Source: Elysia chlorotica
Lineage: Eukaryota; Mollusca; Gastropoda; Plakobranchidae
Length of the DNA stretch: 64,000 bases
NCBI GenBank assembly: GCA_003991915.1
Contig: RQTK01000342.1
Coordinates: 185,706 to 249,705 of the forward strand
Reading direction: 5' to 3'
Below, piece by piece: positions 61,259-63,298 of the stretch. The translations under genes were made by a program, and so were the position numbers. Numbering within the stretch: position 1 is the stretch's first letter; every line of letters starts with the position of its first letter. Under the pieces are notes generated by a model. That model made no database searches, was not told the origin of the DNA, and saw only the letters and a program-made list of their open reading frames with translations.

Positions 61259-61702
61259 TTTAAAAAAAATAATAATAATGTTCATCCTTGCATGCGATTG
61301 ATCATTGTGAATATATCCCTGGAATAACCAGTAATCGTAGATTTTTTTTACTCCATTTCACAACAGCCGTTATCGTATGCTTTGCGCCATTTATACTTCA
61401 ATGCACTTCTTGACGAAAGCTTTTTAATGAATATTAATCCATTTCTATGGATATTAAATTATTTCGCTTAATTGTTAAATAATTAAGTCTGAGTTATCGT
61501 GTACCGACGCTCCTTACGACAGTCATGAATTCATAATCCACATCTTCATTGGATAAGTTTGGTGCTTCAAATAATTATATAAAGCAATGATTCAGTTTAT
61601 CATTTTTACAGCTTAATTGAACATGAAGTAATATTTGTTTTTGGTGCCGTCATTGTCTTTCACCAGCTCCCTTAATCATACCACCAATTTACCAGTCCAA
61701 AG
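2602..61702 (+). CDS. CSPP1: CSPP1-like spliced gene, partial at both ends (about 31 exons)
   Basis: Centrosome and spindle pole associated protein 1 is known as a microtubule-binding protein of centrosomes, spindle poles and cilia. The call rests on several exon translations that align with human CSPP1 from memory, in the same order: GLPVGGYEDHRRKLEEER with human GLSLPLGEDYERKKHKL, ERNKEYNELLAKK with ERNKEYNQFLRGK, TYEEMLDKKRAQESQYRR with AYEELLNQRRLEEDRYRQ, RRKEEYKRDLQRQMAEAQ with RRKEKYRLELLEQMAEQQ, and DEAYNFYASLNPLDPSLAN with DDAYYFYGSRNTFDPSLA. All splice phases are consistent across the chain. The last human match falls near the middle of the human protein, yet about 1,170 codons already precede it here, roughly twice the human length. 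The extra length is mainly the nine exons from 2602 to 17085. The N-terminal DEFIEEQKARL-type segment and the C-terminal half are not in the window. Exon boundaries come from GT/AG and phase, not from transcripts. Confidence 0.85.
2743..5073. other. intron 1, nothing recognised
   Basis: About 2.3 kb of AT-rich intron. It contains homopolymer runs (poly-A near 3329, poly-C near 4197, poly-A near 4246) and no supported exon, RNA or mobile element. ORFs of 70-90 codons here have low-complexity composition and no splice context. Confidence 0.5.
5074..5223 (+). CDS. CSPP1: CSPP1 exon 2, Y-x3-W module with LDTD motif
   Basis: A phase 0-0 exon of 50 codons beginning after TGTAG and ending CAG/GTGAGG. 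It reads KQWDPPVKLSPRGLLDTD, then LILEVQKEKE and INEYKELWKRQRGELQ. KQWDPP matches AKWGPP of exon 1. LLDTDRLILEV matches LDTDALIAEV of exon 5 and LDTETIIQQV of exon 4. The exon is GC-rich against an AT-rich intron, which makes it conspicuous. Confidence 0.88.
6256..6514. repeat. direct repeat plus 105-bp inverted repeat (hairpin)
   Basis: A 25-nt segment starting TCGCGACAGACTTACAG (6256-6280) recurs identically at 6386-6410. Between and after the copies lie two inverted arms, 6281-6385 and 6411-6514. They match over about 105 nt with only a few differences and one length difference. The result is DR, arm, DR, inverted arm. No transposon ORF or terminal duplication is seen. Confidence 0.9.
6487..6590. 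repeat. GA-rich microsatellite
   Basis: Imperfect GA/GAGG run that extends the right arm of the neighbouring inverted repeat. The left arm carries the complementary CT run at 6281-6306. Confidence 0.9.
7544..7707 (+). promoter_or_regulatory. possible internal promoter and alternative first exon
   Basis: A CCAAT box lies at 7544-7548, a reverse CCAAT (ATTGG) near 7656, then an ATG in good Kozak context (GCGACCATGG, ATG at 7666). Fourteen open codons follow with a GC-box-like GGGGCGGGC, ending AAG/GTGAGC at 7707. The end is phase 0 and could splice into exon 3. This is inference: no family match exists for the 14 residues, and the human gene's alternative N-termini are only an analogy. Confidence 0.25.
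7890..7995 (+). repeat. dispersed element sharing GCTACCGCGACGTTG (copy 1)
   Basis: The segment at about 7957-7979 (AGCTACCGCGACGTTGTATT) recurs near-identically at 11192-11213 and 34516-34537. A looser match to copy 2 extends upstream, where both have CTTACGACT. It is probably a fragment of an unnamed interspersed repeat. Confidence 0.6.
8539..8664 (+). CDS. CSPP1: CSPP1 exon 3, Y-x3-W module
   Basis: A phase 0-0 exon of 42 codons, acceptor TTTAG at 8538 and donor CAG/GTACTA. It starts EASPRRAQWGASNSRA (compare KRAKWG in exon 1), has a proline run, and ends QPEQDDYRRKWQQQHGQ. A stop lies directly upstream in frame, inside the acceptor, which fixes the start. Confidence 0.85.
11110..11225 (+). 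repeat. dispersed element sharing GCTACCGCGACGTTG (copy 2)
   Basis: Contains GTAAGCTACCGCGACGTTGT followed by ATTTACTGCCC, matching the copies near 7957 and 34516. CTTACGACTCATCTTAA upstream resembles the stretch at 7911-7927. Confidence 0.6.
11357..11430. repeat. CCA-type microsatellite
   Basis: Repeated CCACCATCTCCA units just upstream of exon 4. Confidence 0.85.
11484..11726 (+). CDS. CSPP1: CSPP1 exon 4, long module with LDTE and Y-x3-W
   Basis: A phase 0-0 exon of about 81 codons, ending CAG/GTAGAG. It reads ALDTETIIQQVV, then a charged KEKREKEEREARQ helix, a poly-Gly stretch, and DKDAYKRLWEQQNSQ. It combines the LDTD element of exons 2 and 5 with the Y-x3-W end of exons 1-3, so it may be a fusion of two modules. 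The 5' boundary is uncertain: AG at 11483, 11492 or 11498 all give phase 0, and a stop at 11481 limits it. Confidence 0.8.
12303..12470 (+). CDS. CSPP1: CSPP1 exon 5, LDTD charged helix
   Basis: A phase 0-0 exon of 56 codons with donor AAG/GTACAT and acceptor CGCAG. It contains VPVQRLDTDALIAEVLAEK and LEEENRKLRQERQQLEAAK, a likely coiled-coil helix. It shares LDTDxLIxEV with exon 2 but lacks the terminal Y-x3-W. The acceptor pyrimidine tract is weak, so the start could move by a few codons. Confidence 0.82.
13038..13166 (+). CDS. CSPP1: CSPP1 exon 6, Y-x3-W module
   Basis: A phase 0-0 exon of 43 codons, acceptor ATTGTAG and donor GAG/GTAGAA. It reads RAVAEPRKPTPAQRSQRQ, then IESRLAEAQREV and DDYRLRWKSQHSE. 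The end aligns with DDYRRKWQQQHGQ of exon 3 and AYKRLWEQQNSQ of exon 4. Confidence 0.87.
13167..14802. other. intron 6, with tandem duplication at its 3' end
   Basis: AT-rich intron. Its last 290 bp are two diverged copies of a 146-bp unit (14521-14666 and 14667-14812), described separately. No other feature is seen. Confidence 0.5.
14521..14812. repeat. tandem 146-bp duplication upstream of exon 7
   Basis: TCATGTACTTATCAGCGTTG at 14521 aligns with ACATGTACCTGTCAACGTCG at 14667. CCATCCTCTCTCCTTACA aligns with CCATCTATCTCTGTCCTAACA at the same offset. The second copy contains the acceptor of exon 7. Confidence 0.7.
14803..15033 (+). CDS. CSPP1: CSPP1 exon 7, charged helical exon with odd donor
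   Basis: Phase 0-0, about 77 codons. It contains NVPSLPGIKQPARKAG, then PEDGLESHLPQRRHYEEEN and a long Arg/Glu helix ending MREFQKKQILQ. The acceptor could be AAG at 14802 or 14805, or CAG at 14841; all keep phase. The donor reads CAG/GTCTAG, which lacks the usual +3/+5 bases. If it is not spliced, the frame stops one codon later (QILQV then TAG), which would make a short isoform. Confidence 0.75.
15034..16263. other. intron 7, nothing recognised
   Basis: About 1.2 kb of intron with an A-rich stretch (16090-16170). The ORFs of 88 and 110 codons here have no recognisable domain and no good splice context upstream of exon 8. Confidence 0.5.
16264..16413 (+). CDS. CSPP1: CSPP1 exon 8, EYNNWL module
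   Basis: A phase 0-0 exon of 50 codons, acceptor after GTTTTTTGTTCTCGAATAG, donor AAG/GTACAC. It starts with a Ser/Pro/Thr-rich stretch and ends DYRNHLARQRNQEYNNWLYK. EYNNWL sits between the mollusc-type Y-x3-W and the human-type EYNxFL repeat. A stop in the acceptor fixes the start. Confidence 0.85.
16894..17085 (+). CDS. CSPP1: CSPP1 exon 9, Pro/Gln-rich exon with odd donor
   Basis: Phase 0-0, 64 codons. The acceptor CTTTACTCAG is good. It reads RQRDEPAPPSQAQNDWES, a Pro/Gly stretch, ARPRWYREGINSRQREEEV, and ends PPVQQ at CAG/GTCTTT. The donor is non-consensus, of the same GTCT type as exon 7. Read-through stays open for 38 further codons to 17199. No family counterpart is recalled. Confidence 0.72.
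17180..17832. repeat. 58-60 bp minisatellite, about 11 diverged units
   Basis: The repeated unit has the core TTTGCTGTGA, GAGTGCTGCATCAGTAAAG, TGAACTTTTTGCACACAGCA. Units are 46-61 bp and clearly diverged. Minus-strand ORFs across it arise from the repeat and are not treated as genes. It starts about 95 bp after the exon 9 donor. Confidence 0.9.
17833..19140. other. intron 9, middle part, nothing recognised
   Basis: AT-rich intron without exon, RNA or mobile element that I can support. Confidence 0.5.
19145..19563. repeat. three tandem copies of the exon 10 acceptor region
   Basis: Units start at about 19145, 19301 and 19453 (CAGTxxTCTGATATxAAA). Each ends in GCATTxxTTxxAxTxAG followed by CATC: AG ends at 19243, 19394 and 19563. 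The last is the genuine acceptor. Spacing is 151 and 169 bp. Confidence 0.8.
19564..19701 (+). CDS. CSPP1: CSPP1 exon 10, first human-like repeat
   Basis: A phase 0-0 exon of 46 codons, acceptor TTCCACTCAG and donor AAG/GTATCC. It contains GLPVGGYEDHRRKLEEER and RQEYLELQRQK. This aligns with human GLSLPLGEDYERKKHKL and RQDYRRYL, so it marks where the conserved CSPP1 region resumes after the expanded exons. Confidence 0.92.
21353..21490 (+). CDS. CSPP1: CSPP1 exon 11, EYNELL repeat
   Basis: A phase 0-0 exon of 46 codons, acceptor CTATCAG, donor AAG/GTAATG. It reads ASQQAWGNKPGASSEGLLI, then DPGQERLQQLK and ERNKEYNELLAKK, matching human ERNKEYNQFLRGK almost residue for residue in the core. Confidence 0.93.
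21539..21815. repeat. tandem duplication downstream of exon 11
   Basis: Two diverged copies of about 135-150 bp share GAGTAGCTTTGTGC/GAGTAACTTTGCAC, TGTGTGCTAGTTTCTT, AAATTxAATTTGATxxxAAGTA and CAGCTxTATTTCAAA. Confidence 0.75.
22190..22386. repeat. tandem ~100-bp duplication carrying the exon 12 acceptor
   Basis: AGGCCTCTGTTTTC at 22190 and AGGCTTCAATATCT at 22291 start two copies. Both continue AAAATACCATxCTTTTTxTGG and AAATATTCTGxAAA. Copy 1 ends in poly-T then AAG (22278); copy 2 ends at the genuine acceptor CACTAG (22386). Confidence 0.8.
22387..22560 (+). CDS. CSPP1: CSPP1 exon 12
   Basis: A phase 0-0 exon of 58 codons, donor AGA/GTAGTT. It reads PTPERYGLPRDVDEAEDFG, then LLHNLGARDREMPRQ and LNLSGHGVMDNAIR. 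No specific counterpart is recalled in human CSPP1, but the GC content, phase and position fit the chain. Confidence 0.82.
22561..25151. other. intron 12, very AT-rich
   Basis: About 2.6 kb of AT-rich intron with poly-A/T runs. I see no exon, SINE or regulatory cluster. Confidence 0.5.
25152..25238 (+). CDS. CSPP1: CSPP1 exon 13
   Basis: A phase 0-0 exon of 29 codons, acceptor TTTTCTCAG, donor AAG/GTAAGA (strong). It reads RGYQGRPLREQTDEYKAAAI and ends NESDAAK. EYK again fits the family's short Tyr motif. Confidence 0.85.
25508..25760 (+). mobile_element. tRNA-derived SINE, copy 1 of a tandem pair
   Basis: A tRNA-like head with an A-box-like AACTCAATCGGTATTGCTCT and a B-box-like GAGGTTTAAATCTC. 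The tail contains CCTTCCTGCATTGATTGCAT and CCATTCTGCTACAACAAAGAAG. The same order recurs in copy 2. Confidence 0.75.
25790..26035 (+). mobile_element. tRNA-derived SINE, copy 2 of a tandem pair
   Basis: AATAACTCAGTTGATAGTGC plus GTGGTTCAGATCTC form the head; CATTCCTGCACTGATTGCAT and CCATTCTGCTACAGCAGAGA form the tail. It is offset about 285 bp from copy 1, so this is either a tandem duplication or two nested insertions. Confidence 0.75.
26036..27127. other. intron, nothing recognised
   Basis: AT-rich sequence without supported features up to the candidate exon at 27128. An 84-codon minus ORF at 26146-26400 shows no domain. Confidence 0.5.
27128..27181 (+). CDS. CSPP1: candidate CSPP1 cassette exon (54 nt)
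   Basis: A strong pyrimidine tract (CTTCTCTTTGCTCCTTATG) leads to TCAAG at 27127, and 54 nt later ACAG/GTAGTT provides a donor. The 18 codons are open in phase 0 (ERSFRLFQGQRRAGEGGQ), compatible with both neighbours. Support is only splice signals, phase and raised GC. Confidence 0.5.
27859..27915 (+). CDS. CSPP1: CSPP1 exon (19 codons)
   Basis: A phase 0-0 exon of 57 nt, acceptor TCCTCGTAG, donor CAG/GTAGGA, reading GEGGVYATIPGLRYSTSAQ. GC is higher than in the flanks. No family motif is recalled. Confidence 0.72.
27916..30969. other. long intron with CT-rich microsatellite
   Basis: About 3 kb of AT-rich intron. A TC microsatellite lies at about 29693-29768. At 29050 the string GCAG-AAG-GTGAGC could be read as a 3-nt microexon but cannot be supported from sequence alone. 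Confidence 0.5.
29693..29768. repeat. TC microsatellite
   Basis: Near-perfect (TC)n with two interruptions, preceded by CTCTGAGT repeats. Confidence 0.95.
30970..31038 (+). CDS. CSPP1: CSPP1 exon, EYNDML repeat
   Basis: A phase 0-0 exon of 23 codons, acceptor CTTTTCAG, donor GGG/GTAAGA. It reads KREMQDIRNKEYNDMLRNK and AQRG, a third human-type NKEYNxxL repeat. Confidence 0.92.
31156..31358. repeat. ATT then TTG microsatellite with assembly gap
   Basis: An ATT array runs from 31156 to 31227, then 82 N (31228-31309), then a TTG array to about 31357. The true length is unknown. The array sits about 90 bp upstream of an exon acceptor. Confidence 0.95.
31445..31542 (+). CDS. CSPP1: CSPP1 exon, YEEML repeat
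   Basis: Phase 0 to 2. It reads QRSQPPVEPKQGWGTP, then TYEEMLDKKRAQESQYR with Arg split over the intron. This matches human AYEELLNQRRLEEDRYRQ. The acceptor is a CAGCAG (NAGNAG) pair, so the first Gln may be optional. Donor AG/GTAATG. Confidence 0.93.
31600..31870 (-). mobile_element. tRNA-derived SINE, minus strand
   Basis: Read on the minus strand, the head is TGGTTCAAGCGGTAGGTCGT with B-box-like CACAGTTTGAAATCC (about 31865-31812). The 3' end resembles GTTGGGCATTAAACAACCAA (about 31606-31630), a tail style common in molluscan SINEs. Confidence 0.75.
31880..31940. repeat. CA/ACAC-rich simple repeat
   Basis: Imperfect CACATACACACAAATACACACA run beside the SINE head, broken by T and A positions. 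Confidence 0.85.
32358..32403 (+). CDS. CSPP1: CSPP1 exon (46 nt)
   Basis: Phase 2 to 0, acceptor CTCTTTCAG, donor GAG/GTAGGA. After the split Arg it reads RANDVNFEGDFNVKE, continuing the QYR of the preceding exon as the human protein continues RYRQ. Confidence 0.88.
32404..34169. other. intron, nothing recognised
   Basis: AT-rich intron of about 1.8 kb. No exon or mobile element is supported. Confidence 0.5.
34170..34213 (+). CDS. CSPP1: CSPP1 exon (44 nt)
   Basis: Phase 0 to 2, acceptor TCTTGCCAG, perfect donor AAA/GTAAGT. It reads TERRISELDREVAV plus a split Lys. It resembles the charged EIELRNRR segment that follows RYRQ in human CSPP1. Confidence 0.82.
34335..34505 (+). mobile_element. 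SINE fragment with shared GTGACCGGCTGAGAC core
   Basis: AATGTGACCGGCTGAGACAG, GGAGTCATGGTATCC, then TCATATATGACAGCAAAAT, ending GTCGTTGGGCGCTAAGCAAC plus an A-rich tail. The core matches the SINEs at 49.6, 54.6 and 60.3 kb. The tRNA-like head is not clear. Confidence 0.75.
34512..34550 (+). repeat. dispersed element sharing GCTACCGCGACGTTG (copy 3)
   Basis: GCAAGCTACCGCGACGTTGC then ACTTACGGCCCC, directly after the SINE tail. It matches copies near 7957 and 11192. Confidence 0.6.
34551..36823. other. intron, CT-rich repeat only
   Basis: AT-rich intron with CT-rich low complexity at 35355-35535. ORFs of 114 and 156 codons across it are products of that repeat. Confidence 0.5.
35488..35530. 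repeat. TC microsatellite
   Basis: (CT)n run with one CCCTCT interruption. Confidence 0.95.
36824..36881 (+). CDS. CSPP1: CSPP1 exon, EYKDM
   Basis: Phase 2 to 0, acceptor CAACCGTTAG, donor ATG/GTAAAC. The split Lys is followed by SPLLSEEPTAYIANEYKDM. The Tyr motif and exact phase fit support it. Confidence 0.8.
36882..38138. other. intron, nothing recognised
   Basis: About 1.26 kb of AT-rich sequence with no supported feature. Confidence 0.5.
38139..38219 (+). CDS. CSPP1: CSPP1 exon (27 codons)
   Basis: Phase 0-0, donor CCG/GTAAAT. It reads DILRRKKQYSGILEDP and DWLSPRHYLVP. The acceptor GCAGGCAG has two AGs 4 nt apart; only the second (38138) keeps the frame, since the first leads to an early stop. 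Confidence 0.85.
38220..40219. other. intron, nothing recognised
   Basis: 2 kb of AT-rich intron without supported features. Confidence 0.5.
40220..40243 (+). CDS. CSPP1: candidate CSPP1 microexon (24 nt)
   Basis: Acceptor GGATACAG, then eight codons DASARLSK, then a strong donor AAG/GTAATT. Phase 0-0 on both sides fits the chain. The short length and modest pyrimidine tract keep the call moderate. Confidence 0.55.
40952..41035 (+). CDS. CSPP1: CSPP1 exon (28 codons)
   Basis: Phase 0-0, acceptor CTTACAAAAG, donor CAG/GTAAAG. It reads EESGLDFLAPAKIKPKPQ and GKLTIEVPSQ. Higher GC and an open frame support it; no motif is recalled. Confidence 0.8.
41036..43058. other. intron, nothing recognised
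   Basis: 2 kb of AT-rich intron. A 101-codon ORF at 42446-42751 has no domain, no codon-like GC shift and no splice support. Confidence 0.5.
43059..43134 (+). CDS. CSPP1: CSPP1 exon 24, donor copied in a minisatellite
   Basis: Phase 0 to 1, acceptor CTCTCATCACCCAG, donor CTCG/GTAAGTG. It reads NQNRALSEPRRGNQQD, then GQYFATLPL with Gly split. It sits where human CSPP1 has [20 protein letters not shown] with a Gly at the junction. The last ten coding bases and the donor are the start of the 33-bp array that follows, so alternative donors could lengthen the exon in 11-codon steps. Confidence 0.88.
43125..44010. repeat. 33-bp minisatellite of copied 5' splice sites
   Basis: About 26 units with the core CTACCACTCGGTAAGTGTCTAG. 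About 19 units carry a donor-like GTRRGT or GTAAAT. About 7 instead carry CACACAG or CAGAAAGTG, which look like acceptors. The first copy is the genuine exon 24 donor at 43135. The next donors lie at 43168, 43210, 43243, 43276 and 43309, all multiples of 3 from the first. Later indels change the frame. Confidence 0.95.
44011..44270. repeat. second minisatellite, about 40-45 bp units
   Basis: Repeated ACTGTCATAAGTTGTCATCA plus GTAGTTTGAATCC, increasingly diverged toward 44270. It abuts the 33-bp array. Confidence 0.85.
44930..45134. repeat. tandem ~115-bp duplication carrying the next exon's acceptor
   Basis: Copy 1 (44930-45049) and copy 2 (45050-45134) share GTAGTGTATGT/TTAGTGTATGT, AGTAAAATTAxTA, ATCTTTTxCC and end in TTTGGTTTAG (45023) or TTTGGATCAG (45134). 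Copy 1 continues GTAAAACATATCA, like the start of the exon at 45135 (GTCAAAAATATAT). Confidence 0.75.
45135..45203 (+). CDS. CSPP1: CSPP1 exon 25a, first of a duplicated 69-nt pair
   Basis: Phase 1-1, donor GTG/GTAAAA. With the split Gly it reads GQKYIITPRQYAADPLWNG then WPYRG. About 12 of 24 positions are identical to the exon at 46703, with the same length and phase, so the two arose by exon duplication. They may be used together or alternatively. Confidence 0.8.
46349..46371. repeat. CCA microsatellite
   Basis: About seven CCA units. Confidence 0.9.
46501..46557. repeat. AAT microsatellite
   Basis: (ATA)n of about 18 units, 145 bp upstream of the next exon. Confidence 0.95.
46703..46771 (+). 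CDS. CSPP1: CSPP1 exon 25b, second of a duplicated 69-nt pair
   Basis: Phase 1-1, acceptor GGCAAATAG, donor GGG/GTAACA. It reads GGRYKHSPWQRAIDPYWNNN then PYWG: rich in Trp/Tyr/Pro/Asn like its sister. The human gene goes directly from the Gly junction to the next exon, so the pair looks like an addition. Confidence 0.83.
46772..48680. other. intron, nothing recognised before the SINE
   Basis: AT-rich intron of 1.9 kb with no supported feature. Confidence 0.5.
48685..48815 (+). mobile_element. tRNA-derived SINE
   Basis: A-box-like TTAGCGCTGTGATCAGAGCG and B-box-like GCAGGTTCGAGCCTTGC about 33 bp apart. A short unrelated tail ends with GTGTCAGTGTCAGTG. It is not a functional tRNA gene because the cloverleaf arms do not close. 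Confidence 0.7.
48945..49038 (+). CDS. CSPP1: CSPP1 exon, EEYKRDLQRQMAEAQ
   Basis: Phase 1 to 2, acceptor CCTCTCTCTTCAG, donor AC/GTAAGG. It reads GSQPVDEAT then RRKEEYKRDLQRQMAEAQ and LARKT, matching human RRKEKYRLELLEQMAEQQ. One of the strongest family matches here. Confidence 0.94.
49485..49720 (+). mobile_element. tRNA-derived SINE with shared core
   Basis: Head GTAGCTTAGTAGGTAGAGCA with B-box-like CTATTTCAAATC. Then TACTGGTTGGGTCAGTG and TAATGTGACCGTCTGAGAT, the core shared with 34.3, 54.6 and 60.3 kb. Confidence 0.78.
49735..49960. repeat. tandem 119-bp duplication carrying an acceptor
   Basis: GTCCAGATTCTTAGTT starts copies at 49735 and 49854. Both run through ATGCACCAC, TATTTTCTACCAT and a T-rich tract. 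Only copy 2 ends in TTCTCAG (49960); copy 1 ends in poly-T then AAGCCAAG. Confidence 0.9.
49961..50128 (+). CDS. CSPP1: CSPP1 exon (168 nt)
   Basis: Phase 2-2, donor AC/GTAAGT (perfect). It reads TERAHGILVNNNNLANEQL, TSPRLLYSDLTPRRRPD and RELEAYHSKILEGLNKLD. The phase is exact with both neighbours. Its place matches the linker after the MAEQQ helix in human. Confidence 0.92.
50133..50345. repeat. G-rich minisatellite at the donor
   Basis: Diverged units of GGTGGATTGGATGGTGATG, about 15-30 bp, starting 4 nt after the exon donor. The G runs of two could form weak quadruplexes in the transcript. Confidence 0.9.
50885..50960 (+). mobile_element. possible SINE head
   Basis: GATGGCTAAGACTGTTGAGG and GCTGGGTTGGATTCCTAGC resemble A and B boxes at tRNA-like spacing. 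No tail is recognised. Confidence 0.4.
50968..51350. repeat. tandem copies of the next exon's 5' part and intron
   Basis: Segments at 50968-51098 and 51140-51250 share AAACCTGGG, AAAGAGT, TTTATTTAAAG, AATGTCACATTT, ACTGTGGACAACACA and ACTGTATTT. Between them, 51099-51146 copies the start of the exon at 51351. GGGTCTAAACCTGGG at 50970 copies an inner part of that exon (GGTCTAAACCTGGGTCTG, about 51412). Confidence 0.85.
51099..51146 (+). CDS. CSPP1: copied exon segment, possible alternative exon
   Basis: Acceptor GCTCTCTGTACAG, then (in the right phase) RRARESLGRRPPFEPG, against PRARASLGRRPP of the exon at 51351. A GG/GTCTAT donor at 51146 would make a 48-nt phase 2-2 cassette. Over 13 aligned codons I count five synonymous and two amino-acid-changing differences. 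The donor is weak, so it may instead be a decayed copy. Confidence 0.4.
51351..51566 (+). CDS. CSPP1: CSPP1 exon, Gly/Pro-rich
   Basis: Phase 2-2, acceptor CCCCTTTACAG, donor TC/GTAAGT. It reads TPRARASLGRRPPSSDRR, a Gly-rich stretch GLNLGLGAGPAPAVG, then GGILDLGFDSVLGG and IDPPAGLQYQPS. It corresponds to the Pro-rich, low-complexity linker that precedes the YDDAYYFYG segment in human. Confidence 0.9.
51567..54499. other. 8.3-kb intron, 5' part, nothing recognised
   Basis: AT-rich intron with no supported exon or element for about 2.9 kb. Confidence 0.5.
54500..54770 (-). mobile_element. tRNA-derived SINE, minus strand, shared core
   Basis: On the minus strand: head CAACGGCAGAGCAGGTGG with GAGGTCTCAAGTTCAATGC, then GTGCAATGTGACCGGCTGAG. 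The tail on the plus strand (GACTAACGTCTGAAAATTTT) matches GACTAACGCCTGACATTTTT at 60.25 kb. CAAAGCACCAAACTTCAA (about 54570) recurs at 54360. Confidence 0.75.
54794..54872. promoter_or_regulatory. CCAAT/E2F/CRE cluster inside the long intron
   Basis: Within 80 bp: CCAAT (54794), reverse CCAAT ATTGG (54815), CCAAT (54825), CCCGCGCCAAA (54845-54855, a full E2F-type site on the minus strand) and TTACGTCA (54865, CRE/ATF-type). The stretch is GC-rich in an AT-rich intron. NF-Y, E2F and CREB sites together are typical of cell-cycle promoters, but no adjoining first exon is evident. Confidence 0.4.
55017..55077. repeat. CAA/CAAA microsatellite
   Basis: (CAA)n followed by (CAAA)n. Confidence 0.95.
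56820..56862. repeat. CCT microsatellite
   Basis: About 14 CTC units. Confidence 0.95.
58373..58922 (-). mobile_element. LINE 3' end (reverse transcriptase C-terminus), 5'-truncated
   Basis: The minus-strand frame is open for about 180 codons. It contains RRITIAKNAFSKYSQILTN, KCFVWSPFLYASETWTLSK, ALEMWMYRRMNRISWKDKV, RRKLAYYGHIRR and GKRGRGRRRQSWLANI. These are the hallmark C-terminal blocks of non-LTR retrotransposon ORF2 proteins often annotated as endonuclease-reverse transcriptase. The 3' end is followed by a short TAGA-type repeat (plus strand CTATCTATC at 58379). The clade is uncertain. The RT catalytic core is absent, as in a 5'-truncated copy; the intact frame suggests recent insertion. 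Confidence 0.85.
58923..59820. other. 8.3-kb intron, 3' part, nothing recognised
   Basis: AT-rich sequence up to the next exon. Confidence 0.5.
59821..59924 (+). CDS. CSPP1: CSPP1 exon, DEAYNFYASLNPLDPSLAN
   Basis: Phase 2 to 1, acceptor TCCTTGAAACAG, donor ACG/GTAAGC. It reads STYITANNVPAINNSV then DEAYNFYASLNPLDPSLAN with Gly split. It matches human DDAYYFYGSRNTFDPSLA and fixes the gene identity. Confidence 0.94.
59943..60205. repeat. diverged tandem duplication downstream of the exon
   Basis: TTAGATTAGAATAGCTA (59950) and TTAGATTAGAATGGCTA (60115) start similar stretches of about 90 bp, with TCAAGGATCAGTTAAG against TCAAGAATCAATTCAG. Confidence 0.6.
60235..60480 (-). mobile_element. tRNA-derived SINE, minus strand, shared core
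   Basis: On the minus strand: head GCAGAACGTTGGTCACCCAA with CTCGGGTCAAAATC, a stretch ending TTAAACCAACTCAATAAA, then TACTGGTTGGGCCTGTG and GTAATGTGACCGGCTGAG. Possibly two SINEs joined. Confidence 0.72.
60505..61214 (+). mobile_element. LTR retrotransposon fossil (gypsy-like), 3' end
   Basis: A short terminal pol fragment ends in SGRIRKEPDRLVIQ, a C-terminal motif typical of gypsy-type integrase regions. It is followed by non-coding sequence, a purine-rich tract (AAGGATGGAGGGA) and a 230-bp LTR (60985-61214) with ends TGTAATAA and TTATTACA. An AATAAA-type signal lies in the LTR. The element is broken: most of it, including gag and most of pol, is absent, and no complete 5' LTR is seen. The well-kept LTR ends suggest it is not ancient. 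Confidence 0.72.
61215..61258. repeat. AAT microsatellite
   Basis: (AAT)n directly after the LTR end; probably the insertion target or expanded later. Confidence 0.95.
61667..61702 (+). CDS. CSPP1: candidate CSPP1 microexon (36 nt)
   Basis: Acceptor TTGTCTTTCACCAG, donor AAAG/GTATCA. Phase 1-1 fits the preceding exon. It reads APLIIPPIYQSKG with Gly split. Splice signals are good, but there is no family match. Confidence 0.45.
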
Positions 61703-62034
61703 GTATCATAAAAGTAATAATCATTCCCGCTTGGGTTGTGCTGTAGTAAACGTAAAGTCGCTCTCTATTATGGGAACAGTGATCGTTTTTCCCCATAGCC
61801 ATTAAAAACTGTGTAATAAACTGTGCAGTGAAAGCTTAATTCGTTTTCAAACATTGCATGTCTTATTATTACTAAAAAAAATAGTGTGACTTTTGCATTG
61901 GGAAGATTATTTAGTTATTGTTTTCTGATGAGAAACAAGGTATAACTTTAACTTTAATAAAACAATGTAAATTGTAATCTTGTAATCTTACTGAAGGCCC
62001 GCGAATTCGCGGAATTAAAAGTTTAAATCAATAC

Positions 62035-62400
62035 CCATGTGGGTCTGTCTGCTTCTTCCTGGTGGTGTGTCAGATCTTAAGCTAGATCTAGGTTTACGTT
62101 GTAGACTGTTTTCTCTTTGTCGTAGATCTAGATTTAGATTTTGATCAGTATCAGTAGGCCTAGATCTGGATGGTTGATCAAGTGCTGTATTGTCATTGTT
62201 TGGGCAGTTGGCAGTTTAACTGTTGAAGCTGCCTGGCTGATCTCAGGTGGAGGCGTTAGTGCTGATGTAGATCTAAATCTAATCCGTGTGAGTCTATCTG
62301 TTTTGTTGTGGTGGTGTAGCAGATCTGAAACTGGGTCTACGTTGTAGATGGAGATCTAGATCTATGTCTGTTTTCACTTTAGGTCTACCTAATAATACAG
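62035..62400. repeat. AGATCT-rich block with internal direct repeat
   Basis: Many GATCTAG/AGATCT words. GGGTCTGTCTGCTTCTTC...GGTGGTGTGTCAGATCT near 62042 recurs as GAGTCTATCTGTTTTGTT...GGTGGTGTAGCAGATCT near 62289, each followed by ACGTTGTAGA. Confidence 0.75.
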
Positions 62401-63281
62401 ATGTGTCTTTGCGGGAGGGGTACATTGATTTTTTTAAAATAATATCAAAGGTCTAATAAAACATTGCTTTTTAAAAACTGGTGGTCAACATGTCCCTATT
62501 CTGATGTATATTAGTTCATAAAAAACGTTTTGAAACTTTCAAGTGATTGACTAAGTCTGTGGAGATTGGTACATACGTTGGCAAGATCTTTAAGTTATGC
62601 AAACTCTCTCAACGTTTCCTATTTGAGCATATTGAGCGGAAAATTGAAGAGAAAGCTCTTAGCCATCATACATTTTTTTAAAAATGCGGATTGCGCGAAA
62701 ATAATTATCATTAAATATATTTTTTTTGCGCAAATTTTAATGCGCACACTGCACCGTTTTATATAATTCTAAAATCAGATAATAAAACTAAGACTACTTT
62801 AAGACTTAAAGTAACTCGATGGCTTGTAAATACATATACAACTATGTTCATATGTGTCGATTTTCTTATGAGTTATAAAAAAGTACAAACAAACGATTAC
62901 AAAAAGCAATCCTTTAATTTCCTAAGGTGTATACTATGAGGAAACATAATTTTTAGTTTTAGCAAACTTTAAATTCATCTGTAATCCCCGGCCCCCAGCT
63001 TACGCTCTCTATTATGAGAACAGTGATCGTTTTCCCCACATGGCTATTTTTTTAAATGTGTAATAAACTGTGCAGTGAAAGCTTAATTCGTTTTCAAACA
63101 TTGCATAAATGAGTCTTATTATTACTATAAAAAAGAGAGAAAGATAATGTGACTCTTTTTGCATTCAGTTATTTTTTTATGAGCAACACGGTATAATTTC
63201 AACTCTAATACAATAATGTCAATTATAATGTTATAATGGAGCTAAGCTCAAAATTGATAACGGTAAAGGCTTTTTAGCGGG

Positions 63282-63298
63282 GGAAGGGGGGGGGGGGA
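63282..63298. repeat. poly-G run
   Basis: GGGGGAAGGGGGGGGGGGGA, a short G-run that could be an assembly-error hotspot. Confidence 0.9.
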